Of a stretch of DNA of 64,000 bases, positions 1 to 27,900 are shown one piece after another. Source of the stretch: Colius striatus (taxonomy: Eukaryota > Chordata > Aves > Coliiformes > Coliidae); contig NC_084767.1 of assembly GCF_028858725.1 (NCBI RefSeq), forward strand, positions 4,453,501-4,517,500. The letters run 5' to 3'. Position numbers and translations under genes: made by a program. Below the pieces are notes generated by a model that searched no databases, was not told the origin of the DNA, and saw nothing but the letters and a program-made list of their open reading frames with translations. Within the stretch, counting starts at the first letter, position 1, and each line of letters begins with the position of its first letter.

Positions 1-2675
1 CTCTCCACTCAGTCCTCATCCACTCGACCTGCCTTTGCACGTGCCAGCAGCAGGGCTGGGGCTTGCAGAGAGAGGCTGAGATGGGCTGAGGAACTCAGCT
101 TGCAGGGCTGGTAGCCAGCAGCGACTTGCTTTTCTTGGTGCCCCCAACACTGGCAAAGGGATGCTGGAGGGAGCTGCACAGTGGGAAAGCAGAAAGCAAG
201 CCCCGGCTCAGCCCAGGGGAAAGCAGACACCACTGGGGCATGGAGGTAGGTGCTGCCCAGCCTCCTCTTCCATTCCCAAACACTGCCAGATCCAAGAACT
301 AAACTTGCCCTTTGCAGTTAAACCAGAGCTCCACAGACTGCAGCCAGCTGTGGCCCCTTGAAAGTGCTTTGACATCCTGGGGTGACGGGAGCTAAGTCGA
401 TCCTCTACTTGTCCCCCAGACAAAAGCAAGCAGAGGGTGCATCCAACAGCACTCAAAGGCACATCCCCTTCACTGCCACCCCCATGGGTGTTCTGAGACT
501 CGAGGTGTCAGGCAGGGGAGCTGAGGGACGGGGAGCAGGAGGGTTCCCAGCCACAGTGCCGTGAGAGCAGCTGCTTGGCTTGGCACTGAGCACGCTGCCC
601 CTTCCTCTTCCCCTCCCTCATTCCCACCCCTCAGCCACCCAGCATAAAAAGCTACTTTTTTTTTTGTAACCCAGTTCATGGCCTGGCTCCCTTTCAAATT
701 CCCAGAGAAAAGTATTTCTTTGGTGGGTGACTGATGAGATCCAGGCAGAGCCCAGCCAGGCTGATCCAGCCCAGCCGTCTATCACAGCTCTCATCTCGGA
801 AGTGGCGAGCTGGAGGCGCGCCAGCACTCGGGAAAGGGCCCCCACCAAGCTCTCCAGAGGAGAGAGTCAAGGACTTTTATTAATTAGCATTTTGAATTGG
901 AGCTAATAAATACCCCTCTGGCATTCAGGCTGGGATAGGAATCGCAACAGGGATGTCCTTGAGACGCATTTTGCTGCTGGAGGCAAATGGACACCAGTCA
1001 CCCAGTAAGTCCATCTGCAGTTTTGCAGGGAGTGCAACTTTGCACCCAGGGGCTGCTCAGCAGTCCCATGGGACACTGCAGGATATACCTGCAACAGAAG
1101 CACATGCTTAGGATCAGACTTTGGGCTGGTGCCTTCACTTCCCTCAGCTGTTGGATCCCAACCTGGGAGATGATAAGGCTCTGATCTCCACTTGGCTGGA
1201 TGGCCACGAGCTGCAGCTTCAAACACTGCAGAGCACAGAGCTACACCGCTTCGGGCTGATGCTCAGCACACAAAGGTTGATCTGAATATGCTCCTGCCAC
1301 AGCCCCCCACCCTGCCTGTTTTCTGGCTCAGACTACAAGGCAAAAATAAAGGTGAGGAAAGCAGGTGCAAGACTGAAGCTGCCGTTCAGTCCACCATTTG
1401 TGATGGTGACTCAGCTACAGGCAGGTTCCACACCTGCCTCCTTCTGCAAAGAGCTCACCCCTCTCTCATGCAGGGCTCAGACTCATGCACAGGCAGCCCC
1501 CCACACCCCAAAACAGCCCCAGGGGCTGTTAACACCTGTGTGTGATAAACCCCCACTCAATGTCCTTGCAAGCTCATCTTTTCCTTGTGTCTCCTGCTTG
1601 TCCCTGAGCTGCTGCCTTCACTGAGGGACAACCAAGGGGGCAGCAGGTTAAGTGGTGAGCTGGGCAGGACGGCTGAGAGCGGCAGCTGACAGCAAGCAAT
1701 TAGTTAATGGGCTCCAGGGCCCTCAGATCAATCTCATCAAGTGACCCAAGCTGCAGGAGGAACGATGACAGGCCAAGCAAACAGAAATAGCAGCCAAAGG
1801 AGCAAAGCAGGGATGGGTGAAGAGGGAATTTAAGGGAGAGAATGAAAAACAATGAAAAGCCCAGGGAGAAGATGTACTCCACACAAGTGTTATTTCTTAG
1901 CTGGAGACCTGAAAGGCTCAGTGTTGCTGCTCAGAAGAGAAAAACAAAATCCCTTTATCTGCCTCCACGCCCTTCCAATACAGAATGATGTCAAACCTAT
2001 TTACTGCCCTCCCTCTCACAATTAATCAAGCCTCCTCCATTGCTCAACCTTTGGTAGAGCCGCACATCGTGTCACATGCAGCGCAAAAAGAGCGAGCAGC
2101 ATAGCAGGAGATGGAGGAGGCTGCTCAGATTTATGCTGCTTGTGATTAGTAAGAGATGGGTGGCTCCTGGCCAAAGTAGCTCATAGTCACAAGACTTATA
2201 ACCACACAGAGTTGCGTAAGGCACGCGAGATTCCTTGCAAACCTTCCTTGTTTTGCATGGAAAGACGCTGGAGCCTTCTTATGGATGGGTCTCATGGACA
2301 TGGCTAAGGGAAAGAGCCTTTCAAGTGAGGCAGAGGTCATTAGCCATGTGAAATGAGGCTTTTCAGACTGATCACGTTTCTGAAACCAGTATTTGCAAGT
2401 AGAAAGCAGCCAGGGAGGAGATCAGCACCTCACAGGGTCCCAGAGAAGTGTTTCCACTTCCCCATTGGAGAAGGCCACATCAGAAACAGGCTGACTGGGC
2501 AGAGGTGTCCACCTTGAGCTGCACAGCCCCTGTTCCCTCTCCTCGCCTTCAAATCCCAGATCTGTGACTCACGGAGCAACTGCTGATAAACATCAGACTG
2601 AACAGACACCAGCAAGTTGAAGGCACTTTGTGTTTCATCACCACCCTGGCAGTGGCAGCTCCCCAAGCAACTTAC
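1..2675 (-). other. SH3PXD2B: SH3PXD2B intron 5 (part); no exon seen
   Basis: Intron sequence downstream of exon 5, running off the left edge. I saw no segment on the minus strand resembling the expected linker and SH3-1 exon, and no CR1 copy. Several AT-rich blocks with homeodomain-like TAATTA or ATTAA cores (near 880-905, 1695-1710 and 2015-2030) look like possible conserved non-coding sequence. Confidence 0.85.
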
Positions 2676-2767
2676 TCTTTGGGAGGCGTCAAGTCATCAG
2701 GTCGTGTCTCGAAGAACTGGAGAACCTCCTCGCACTGGGAGATGTAGGGAGGCAGCTGGATCAGAGC
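2676..2767 (-). CDS. SH3PXD2B: SH3PXD2B coding exon 5 (end of PX domain, residues 103-132)
   Basis: A 92-nt exon with a CCCCAG acceptor (2768-2770) and a GTAAG donor (2671-2675). It encodes 30 residues, [15 protein letters not shown] to DLTPPK, plus two bases of Glu133. This is the last helix of the PX domain and the start of the linker to the first SH3 domain. The next exon, which should open with that glutamate and lead into SH3-1, was not found between 1 and 2670, so it must lie left of the window. Differences from remembered human sequence are few (Asp to Glu, Glu to Asp, Asn to Thr). Confidence 0.96.
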
Positions 2768-17876
<15,109 letters not shown>

Positions 17877-18942
17877 CTAAAAAGAAATGGAGAGAAGGGA
17901 TTAAAGTCAGTATTAACTTGCAGGGTATACAGGCCACCCTCCTCGAGAGGGGGTGAAGATTGTTCTAAGCAGCAGTGCCCTGAGACATCGTCCACAGCTC
18001 TATCAGCCAGAGTACAGTGCTGCACAGGCCTCACGTTGCTCAGCACTGATGCTGCCGTCACTGTCATTCTGCTCAGCACAGATGATACATAACCTGCATT
18101 TCTGCAGCTATTAAGTTTCATCCTGATGGACCTCCGTCACTAGATCTCAGAAGCTCCTCGAAGAAGGCATATTTTAAGCTTATTAGCTCAAGCATAGCAC
18201 AGCACTGACACAGTTCCTGGACTACAACTGACTTGGAGTCACAGCACCAACTCATGTTTGCCTGCAAAAGGACATGAAGTTTATACGTCAAGTTTGGGGA
18301 ACGCTTTGTGCTACACAGGCTTGGAGGGATGAATGTTTTATGGCATCTTCAGCATTAAATCATTTCCTGACTGATGCAACTTCACTTAGTATGTTTAGTC
18401 AGCAAACAGAGGTGATAATCAGCTCCTGCTCTTGCTGAGTGCCTGCACTGGTGCTTCAGCACATGTACACAAGTTCTTTGTAACTGCTATGCTCTTTAAT
18501 ACCTATGTCCCAGCAGGATCCACATCCTCGGCATTTGCTTTACTTGGTCTTGCTGGAAAACATACATTTCACTGGGCTTAGCTCTTTGCACAGAGCAGAA
18601 GAGAAGAAAGAGTATGCCCAGCCATCCTTCCAAACACTGTTACCCCCTCCTGTGGAAGAAAGAGTGGAAGATGCAAGCTCTCTTTTGTTTTCTCTGAGCT
18701 GTGGATCTGAACTCTCTCTTCCATCATTTGAAGAGCTCACTGGTCCCCAGGGTATTTGCAACATGTCTTGCCCTCTCCTACTGGAGCTATCACACTCTGC
18801 ATAAATAATTAAGCACCTATGGAAATACTAGAGACAACCTGCCCAGGAAGTGTCCTGAGCACCTACAAAGTCTAAAAAGCCATTCTGTATTAAAGTATTT
18901 AATGTCAAGAGGAAACCACGCAAGCAGAGAGCCCAAGCTGTT

Positions 18943-20050
18943 CATAGAGTCAGAATTGTTTCAGTTGGAAAAGACTTTTATAATCATCAGTTCCAACTCC
19001 TCCTCCCACACTGCCAAGCCCAGAACTAACCCACGTCCCTCAGCAGCTCATCTGTGTGTCTTTTAAATCTCTCCAGGGATGGGGACTCTATCACCTCCCT
19101 GGGCAGCCTGGGACAGTGTCTGACAACCCTCTCAGGTAAAAGTTCTTCCTAATCTCCAACCTAAATCTGTCTTGGCACAACTTGAGGTCATTTCTTCTTG
19201 TTCTGTCATTCATTACTGGGGAGAAGAGATCGACTCCCACCTCACTACAACACCTTTTCAGGTACTCGTAGAGAGTGACCATGTGTCCTCAGCCTCCACT
19301 TCACCAGCCTAAACATCCCCAGCTCCCTCAGCCACTCCTCACCAGACTTGTTTCTCCAGACCCTTCACCAGTTTCGTTGCCCATCTCTGGACACACTCCA
19401 GCACCTCAATGTCCTTCTTGTAGTGAGAGGCTCAGAACTGAACACAGTATTCAAGGTGTGACCTCACCAGTATCTATTACAGGACAATTGCTACCTTGGT
19501 CCTGCTGGTCACACTGTTTCTGATACGGACCAGGATGCCATTGGCCTCCTTGGCCACCTGAGCACACTGCTGGCTCACATTCAGCCGGCTGTCCATCAAC
19601 ACCCCCTGATCCTTTCCTTCTGGGCAGCTTTCCAGCCACTCTGCCCCAAGCCTGTGGCGTTGCCTGGGGTTGTTGTGGCCCAGGTGCAGGACGCAGAACT
19701 TGGCCTTGCTGAGTCTCATACGATTGGCCTTGGCCCATCGATCCAGCCTGGCCAGGGCCCTCTGAAGAGCCTTCTCACCCTCAAGCAGACCTACACACCC
19801 GCCCAGCTTCATGTCATCTGCAAACTGACCGAGGGTGCACTCGATCCCCTCATCCAGATCACTGACAAAGATGTTGAACAGATCAGTCCCCAGCACCAAG
19901 CCCTGGGGAACACCACTAGTGACTAGGCACCAACTGGATTTAACTCCACTCCCCACCACACTCTAGACCCAGCCAGCCAGCCATCTACCCAATGCACAGT
20001 GGGTCCATCCAAGCCATAGGCAGCCAGTTTACCCAGGAGGATCCTAGGAG
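18943..20050 (-). mobile_element. CR1 LINE copy, 5'-truncated, with reverse-transcriptase fragment
   Basis: The plus strand begins with the reverse complement of a CR1 3' tail. Upstream on the minus strand, 19477-19959 holds an open stretch of the CR1 reverse transcriptase with a PQG group and the catalytic FADD motif, normally followed by K or T. The reading frame breaks between this part and the 3' end (19091-19282 is in another frame), so the copy is dead. The 5' limit is blurred; recognisable similarity fades between 20050 and 20210. It lies in SH3PXD2B intron 2 in the sense orientation. Confidence 0.9.
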
Positions 20051-21761
20051 GCAGCCTTCACCCAGCCTGGCAGGAAGACAGGCACCCCTGGCACAGCAGA
20101 CACACAAACCATGTTCCTTCCTGTCTCCTGCTCCATCACATAACATCAGGAGGTCCATGTTGGGCCAAACTCCAGGGTCCTGCCACTCCCTGGGGATGTG
20201 TCCCACATGGCTCCTAGTTTTTACAGCTTCTCTTCTTTGGCATATATTTTTCCATGTGCTTTCACACAGGAGGTGTCTGCTCCAAGTGAAGGGCTATGGA
20301 GGCCTCTACTGCTACAGACAAGCATGTTTAAAGAGCTGTGATGCTAAATTTAAGCCCCTTTTTTGTCGAGATGCTCCTCTGCACCCCTGCACTGCAATAC
20401 TTGCATTCTTTTTTCTTGGATCTCCAGTGCACTGGGATAAGATTCTTGAGGTTTGGTGGAGACAGGGCAGAAGGAAGGAGAGTTTTTTTCCTACATTTTA
20501 AGAAGAAACTAAAAACTCCCCCAGTACTCCCCAAAACAACAGAAACACCTTAAAAAGCTCACAAATACTCTCTACAAAGTGAAAACGAGACCCCTCAAAA
20601 TCAAGATGACACTAAGCACAAACAGACTGTGTTTACAGCTTCTTCTCAGAACGAATCTGAAAGGGTTTGTAACAAAGCAAATGACTCCAGACACAGCAAT
20701 AACCAAGGACTGTGGTGACATTACCAGCAGCCACAAAGCGAGCCCAAGCACGGCTGAGGGATGACTCTCCTCCCCATGGCACTGCAGGCTCCCAGGGCAG
20801 CACCACTTCCCCAGCCTTCTGTGGCATACAACGGCCTCCTGCTCTTCCCTCAGCCCAGGAAAATAAAGGCTGCCACCTCCGTTGCCCTGTAAAACACCCG
20901 CCTTGTGCTATGGCAGAGAGGTGTCTCTGGCCTTGCTCTTCCTGTGGGGAAGCTTGTGACTGAGGAAGGCTGAGCAAAACAAGTCGCAAGCGCCACACAT
21001 CTGATTGCTGTTAAGCAACACAGTACTTGAGTCACTGGAAGCTTTCCCCTCCTCTCATGTTTTGAAGGCATGCTGAGGCTCTCTCGCTCCCGGGAGCACT
21101 ATGAGCCTGCAAGGCACGAACGGTGCAAGCTGTGTTTTCTCCTGTATGCACGTGCCTGGGCTGTGCTTCTGGCCACATCTGCTTCCAACCATGTGATCCC
21201 ACCAAACCCAGCCAGAACTTCAGCCCAGAAGTTCTCCATTTCCTTCTGCTTGACTGAAAGTGCCTCTTGGAGCAGCTGCTCAGCATGTGGAAGGCAGCGT
21301 GAGGACCCTCTTGCTGCAGCCACCCTGCTCTGTTCCAGCCCAGCCTAGAGCCACCAGCATCACCCCAGCCAGACCACACTGTGCTGCCTGCTGTGGGTTG
21401 GTACCATTATGCCTCTGCACTCACAACCTGCTCTCCCTTCTCTTGCTGGAGGAAAGAGGTGGCAAGGTGCCTGGAGCACCCTCTGGAACACAAAGAAAGA
21501 GGAGAAGGGAAGAAGGATCAGGGCAGAGGGGTCGGTCCCATGGATCCACACAGCTCTGGAGAAGGCAGCAGCAAATACTAGTTCATCAGTTTTACTAAGC
21601 ATAAGCCTGTGGTTGAAGAACAGCTAAAAAAAAACCCACTCCAAAGAAAACAAGCCCAGCGCTGGCTGTAACCACGGCAGGCAGTCTGCCTTGGCAAGAT
21701 ACAAAAGCATGCATCTGCAGAAATCCAGCCTGTGGGTCATGGGCTGATGGCTCTTCTGTAA

Positions 21762-21782
21762 CACTACACACACACACACAAA
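21762..21782. repeat. AC dinucleotide microsatellite
   Basis: A short run of AC units, about eight uninterrupted copies, in intron 2. Confidence 0.9.
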
Positions 21783-24700
21783 AGCAGCACAAAACAGTGA
21801 TGGGAAAAGGTCAGCTCCAGACCTGAGAGATGCCACCAAAGACTCAGAGGAAACCAGCTGGCAGGTCCCCAGGCTTTGAGCTTCCCTATACCCTTTCTGG
21901 CCTATCTTGCTCCTCCTGATTTTGCAGGACAGGGACTACAGCACAGGTTGTTGCACTGCTTTTGCCCAGGGAAGCAGGCACAGCTCTAGAAAAAAGAGAT
22001 GGAAAAAGGGTAAAAGTGCAGCAACCTCACAAGCCCTGAGAGTCACACAGACACGCATCAGAAGATGGTCTGCGAAAACTGAGGCATGCCAGCGACAAGC
22101 CAGGTTTCCTGGGAGAGCACCTTTCTCCCTGGCCATGGCAGGGAAACACACTTCCCAGCAGGCAAGGAACTGTCTGAGGGAGGTGGTTGGCATGGGCAGA
22201 CTCCCACAAACCCTCTCAGCAGTGAGGATTTCCATCCAAGCTCCAAACAAGACTGCTCACATCACATTCCCAGAAGGGTGATCTCGGCAAGAAGGTGAGA
22301 GGAGGCAGGGATGAGGCAGAGACACACAGCCCTGGGGAGAGCAGCATTCCCTGCTGAGCATGACAGAGCAGAGAGAGGCCAATGGGATGCACTCAGCCAG
22401 GTTGGAAAGAAAAATGAAGGAAAAAAAGAAACAACAACTCTATTGTTTCTCCCCTTCCAAGATTATTTTTAAGTATTTGTGAGAGAATCTTAAAAAAAAA
22501 AAGAGAAAAGCTTGGAGCAGATGCTGCCATTTAAAGCATTTTGGATGTGCTTTTATTATGCAGGAAGCTGGTGTGTCACATTTTTCACGGACTCCTTTGC
22601 AGCAGGGAGGGGTGAGCACGTGGCTGCCAGGCTGGGGCACGGATGCCTCGGCAGCACATCCAACCCGCAGTCAGGCTCCCCACCACAGCACGTCAGGACA
22701 GGGCATGTTTAGCCACATTTATCTCCACCACCAGTTTCTCTTATCAATTAGCTGTTTTTCTGATTAACCCAGAAATGCCTGGGCAGTGAGTGTGCCTGGA
22801 GGGAGCTGTGGCTGAAGGTCTGTGCACATCACACCGACCCCACAGCCTGGCTGTCCATTAACAGCGCCTGTGATAACCCAGCAAGGCCACCCCCGGGGGA
22901 GGGAACCTTTCCAAAGCAGCTTCCTATCAACAGCTAACACATTGGCAGGCAGCTTCTTCATTAACAGGAAACTGGTAAGATAATATCCTAATTGAATCAA
23001 TTAAGAGTGCTGTGGGCTGCAGGGGATCCTAGGGAGAGGGGAATGCCTGTGCTCAGCAGTATGGGGAAGCAGAGCATGCAGGAAAGGCTTTGCCCAAATA
23101 AAATGGTGTAATGACAGCGTAACCCCAGAGGGATCTGTGTGCCAGAGGAGCAGGGCCCCAGGTCTAACAGCGTGTATTGCTTCCCAGATGGAATCAAACT
23201 CCAAGAAGCCTCTGCAAAAAACACCCCAAAACTCGAGCCAAGTGACAGCAGGTAATAAGGTGTGTCATGACTTTGCTGCTTCTCCTCTGCTCTCCACCAT
23301 AAAGTGGAGAAGTTTTGCCCTCTGAAATGCAAAGGTGAGGGGAAAACAAATTGTTTTCATTTAAATGTGATCTGGTGGAAAGGAAAATATCAGGGTGAAA
23401 TGGTAAACACAGAGGTCCTGAATTACCCCAGTAACAATGAACCAGAAGGATTACTCTTGCAGCAAGTCCCCAGCAGCCAGAGGACTGTGGGATTTGCTTG
23501 TGTCAAACTGCTCTGAAGCCCAGACTGTCCATTACTGAGTGATAGGGCTTGCATGGCATATCTCAGAGCTGCAGAAGAGAAAGCAACTCTCTGCCAGCTT
23601 ATGGAAGGGATGGTGGTTCACATCACTGACCAGCAAGATATACCAGCATGGGCTGGAGGTGATGAAACACCCAGGCGAGGAGAGCAAACTCTTGCACAAC
23701 AGAGCCAGACTGTGAGCTGCAATCACCCGCACGGGGAGAAGGCAGTGCCCCCCTTTTCTTATCAAGAGGATTTGCTTTGCCTGTGTGATGGAGGTTCTGT
23801 GTAAAACCACATTCCTCTTCCTTGGTCTAGCAAGCGAGAGCTGACCTAATCCTTGCCTCCACCAGACATGACCACTATCCAGAGCAGAGAAGTCAGCTTT
23901 TGACAGCACCCGGAGGGGAAACAGGAAAAAAAGGAGAGAGTTCAACAAAAGGCTTCAGAGTCTGTCTGAGTGTGCAGCAGCAGAATCACAGGAGACTCTT
24001 TGTGAGAGCAACAGCCTCCCCGCTGAGAGAAGGCAGCAGCTTGCCATGGGGGAAAGATGGGTCCAAGCCAAGCCTGCTCTCATCCCACACTCTGAACTCC
24101 CTGTTGGCCCCATCCCTCATGAGGGAGGAATGCCCAGGCAGCCAGGCACAGCATGCCCCGTTGTCCCCATGGCAGTGAGCTCCAGAAGGGGACATTCATA
24201 GGTGTCCTCACCCTGACCTCCACATGCTCACGGGGCATTACTTGGGTCACCTCGTATGGGAAGAAGAGTCCTCCTCCAAATTTGACCCACCAAGGGACAG
24301 CATCCCACTGATCCCCAAATGTAGTGTGAAAGGGACACAGGTCCAGCAATGGCCTCCCCTCACAGCAGCACCCTGACCCCACGGGGACGTGATGAGGGAC
24401 ACAGCTGCACATTGAGAACCAGAAACTTTGTCAGTGTGTTCCTGCAGATCAAAGCACCCTTGTGCCCTGGAGCCAGCTGGTTTGGAGAACATCTGCCAAG
24501 CAGATAGTCTGGGAAAGAGAAGGACATCTGGCAGCAGCTCACAGGCTATTGATGTTTAGTCTCTTTGCTTCTTACAAGAGGCACCTTCCCTGCATCTTCC
24601 TGAACTGTCTGTGAGGAAGCAGTGGATGAAAACATAACAGCCCAGAAGACAGAAGTTCCAACACAGAACACAGTCAGATCCCAGACGTGGTGATGCTGAG

Positions 24701-27700
24701 CTCAAGAGGTCAAGTCTAGGGAAGGACTCCACTGGTGTGGCACCAGGTAATACCCATTCATGGCCAGGGCAAGTTTGGTGTTCAAAGACAGTAAGTAATG
24801 GGAGCTGAAAGGCAGCACAACTGAGCAGTTTCTTAATGACCACACTTTCTCCCCAGTCCCAGCTTTTCTGGTGCAAGGGATGAGTTCAAGTGCATTTTAC
24901 ACATTACCATGCAGAGGCAATCCTGACCTCCAGAGCACTAGGAAATGGCATCATAGAGGCTGGATTGTGAAAAGCTAAAGGAAAACTTTAGGCATCACTC
25001 AGCAATAGACAAAAAAAGAATTAACTGAGGTCAAAGAAAAAGAGGATTACACACATTGGCAGCAGCTGCCACTGCAAGAGGAATTTCCTATGAAGCTACA
25101 GGAAGGCACTGGTGCCTGTGAATAGCTCACTGGTATGGAGAGGGCAGCGGGTGCAGGGATGGGCAGGATGCACCCCTGCACCCACACTGGTCTCCCCTAG
25201 CCCCAGGACAAAGGCATTGTGCTGCCCTGGGTGCCTTCCCAGAAAACACATGGACGAAAGCCAGGGAGGCTCTGCTGGTACGTGGGGGCTCAGAGGACAC
25301 AGCAGCTTCACATCCCTACGTTTGCTCTGAGAGCAAAGGTCCTCCAAAAGCAACTAGGCAAAAAACCTTCCACTGCTTGGGATGGGAGACATTTCCAGCC
25401 TGAGCAGCCACTGATTCTGTGAGCAGAAACCTCAGTGGTGCTCAGCACCAGCTTAAGCAATTGAGACCATGACAGGCTGCTGAGAGCCCCAGCAAAGGAG
25501 GCACTCAGCCCCAAGTGCCTAACCACTAAAAGCCTGTAGTAACCTCAGTGTAAGGAGTCTCCCATTTTATCATCCAGCCCTGAAACTTAAAACCTCCAGA
25601 AATCACTAAAAGATTATCATGTTTGTTTATTACTCATGAGAGAATGGGAGTTTCTAGTTGCCAGCATCACCATCGCAACCAACACCATGTGCCAATTGCA
25701 GCAGATGGGTGAAAGAGAGAGTCATGGAAGGAGAAAAAGAGAACTACCCTCCTCTCCAGACAAGGCTCTCTCTGGTCAATCCAGGCCCTGCTCCCACAGC
25801 AATTGCTGTGACTGTTCTGGGCTCATCTACAAAGAATATTTCCAAGAGCGTTATTTTAAGGCATTCAAAGCCTGTAGGTTTTCAAAGCCGTAAGTAGCTC
25901 TGGGTACCTACTCTGAGGCATCTAGAAAGGAATGAGAAGGTAAAGCTGCATCTTCCCAGAACTCAGCCCCAGTAAGAGATCAGGTGAGACAGTGAGATCC
26001 AAAACCACCACCTATTTTTGGACAGCCCAAACGACTCCCAGAAAGCACCGTTTGCTTCCCTTCCTTTAGTAAGCTTCTCAGGAATACTTTTGGGAGAGAC
26101 TAAGGAGAGAGTGAAAGTGTTTTAAAGAAATGAACACCTCAAATATGGAGAAGAGCACCAAGCAATCTCCACTTACACAGCCTCCTCACAGACAGCTGAT
26201 CCCTCTGCCTGCTTCTTGGGTGATTAAAACACATCGCTTTTTATGTTTGATTCATTGGTGCCGAATCCTGGAAGTCATCATTCTCTTTACAGTACTTTAC
26301 TAAGCCATTTTCCACTTAATTTCTGATAATTGCAGCCTCTAGACAGCATTAGGCTGGGTAGGCAAGTCCCAGACTGCACAGATGAGCACTGAAAGCTGCA
26401 GCACTCCACACAGGCACCAGGAGCAGAGCATTAACATCCCCAAACCACCAGCACGGCATCCATAATTCACCAGGGTGACCCAGCTGTGGGAAGTGACTCT
26501 TGCTGGTAGACGTGCTTGGGAACAGAACAGCAATACCCTGGGGTGATGATGCTGGTCTGCACCACTTCCCCTTCCCCCATCCTGCCCATGGGAAGGTCCT
26601 TCCAGCACAGTGGGGCTGTGTCACATGAGAAAGCACCCCTGGAAGGAGCCTCAGCACGGGAGCAAGGAAGAGTTGTGCCACCTGCCCCAGCCTGCTGCCA
26701 AAGACCACAGAACCACAACCAGTAACCCTAGGAAGGCTGCAAATACAATCCATGTTCAGCATATCCTCCTCTCTAGCATCCCAAAGGAGGCATGCCTCAA
26801 GTCCAGGAAGGAATGAGATTTAGTTTCTGTTGTGGAAACAACAGTGGAGAAATACCAAGGTATTTGCCCTGTTTCATGTGTTTGAGCAGCTGGGGCATGG
26901 CAAGGGGAGGGCTGTGCTCAAACACTCCAACCAGCTCTGGTTTCACATCTAACACAGTGCTCCACATCAAGAGGCAGCCTTCAGTCAAGCATTTCAGCAA
27001 CAGGTCACAGGCAGGCTTCATGTGCATGCCACCCCTCTCCCAGCTGCTCAAAACCTCAGGATGACTTCTTTCTAGCTTCTCCCTCCAATAGCTCATGACC
27101 TGATTTCTGTTTGACCCCTCCCTTCCTCAAAACCTTCCCCACTCCAGATGAGGAGAAGCAGACCAGCATACATTCCTTCCCTGAAATTAATGCAAGGTTT
27201 TAAACTTGTGGCAGGCCCAAACATGATGAGACAAAAGAGGCATTTGAACTACAGGCAGGGCTGCAAAAGCTGCAGTCCTGCCACTTGGGAGAGGGTTTCT
27301 GGTCAGAAACACCAGCCTCATGACCATCCTCTTGCATCAGACTTCTTGCTAACCATCTATTTTCCCTGCTGTTCCTTCCCTAAACGCAAACCCCATCTTC
27401 CAAGCGAGCACAGTCAGCAGAAAGGCCAACACAGAGAGACTTTTGTCTCCAAGCAAGGGAGGATTTCATTCTGCTTCAGTGGTGGTGTCCATCAAGAGCA
27501 GCTCCGTGGCAGCCAGTGCAATTACACATGTGGAAAAAGAGAAACTGCAGCCTCCCAAGGTTTAACTGCCAAAATCAGAGTCTCCATATGAAACAGATAC
27601 TCCTCAGTCTTCAGTATGATAATGCTCCTTTCCACCCTTTCCCACTTGACAATAAAACTCTCAGTCTAGCACAGACAGAAGCTGATTGAACCCTGAAGCC

Positions 27701-27784
27701 CTGGCAGGAACCAGCATCCCCACCTCAGCTCTGCTGCACCAGCAGCATCTCTCTCTGCTGCAGCACACTGCCCTCACATTCCAC

Positions 27785-27900
27785 CATTTAAAGGTGGAAT
27801 TCAAGCTGGGATTTAAAGGTGCCAAGTTCAGTGGTGCTCAAAAAAGTAGAATTAAAGGTGAGATTTAAAGGTGCCAAGTTCAGTGGTGCCCAAAAAACCA
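27785..27900. repeat. Degenerate tandem repeat, 52-bp period
   Basis: A unit starting GATTTAAAGGTGCCAAGTTC begins at 27810 and again at 27862, so the period is 52 bp. Within the unit shorter ATTAAAGGTG echoes occur (27785 and 27850), which suggests an older internal duplication. It is in SH3PXD2B intron 2 and has no known relation to a gene. Confidence 0.85.

Noticed and set aside
19477..19959. 160-codon minus-strand frame with FADD motif as a possible host gene
   Set aside because: It is the reverse-transcriptase fragment of a truncated, frame-broken CR1 LINE.
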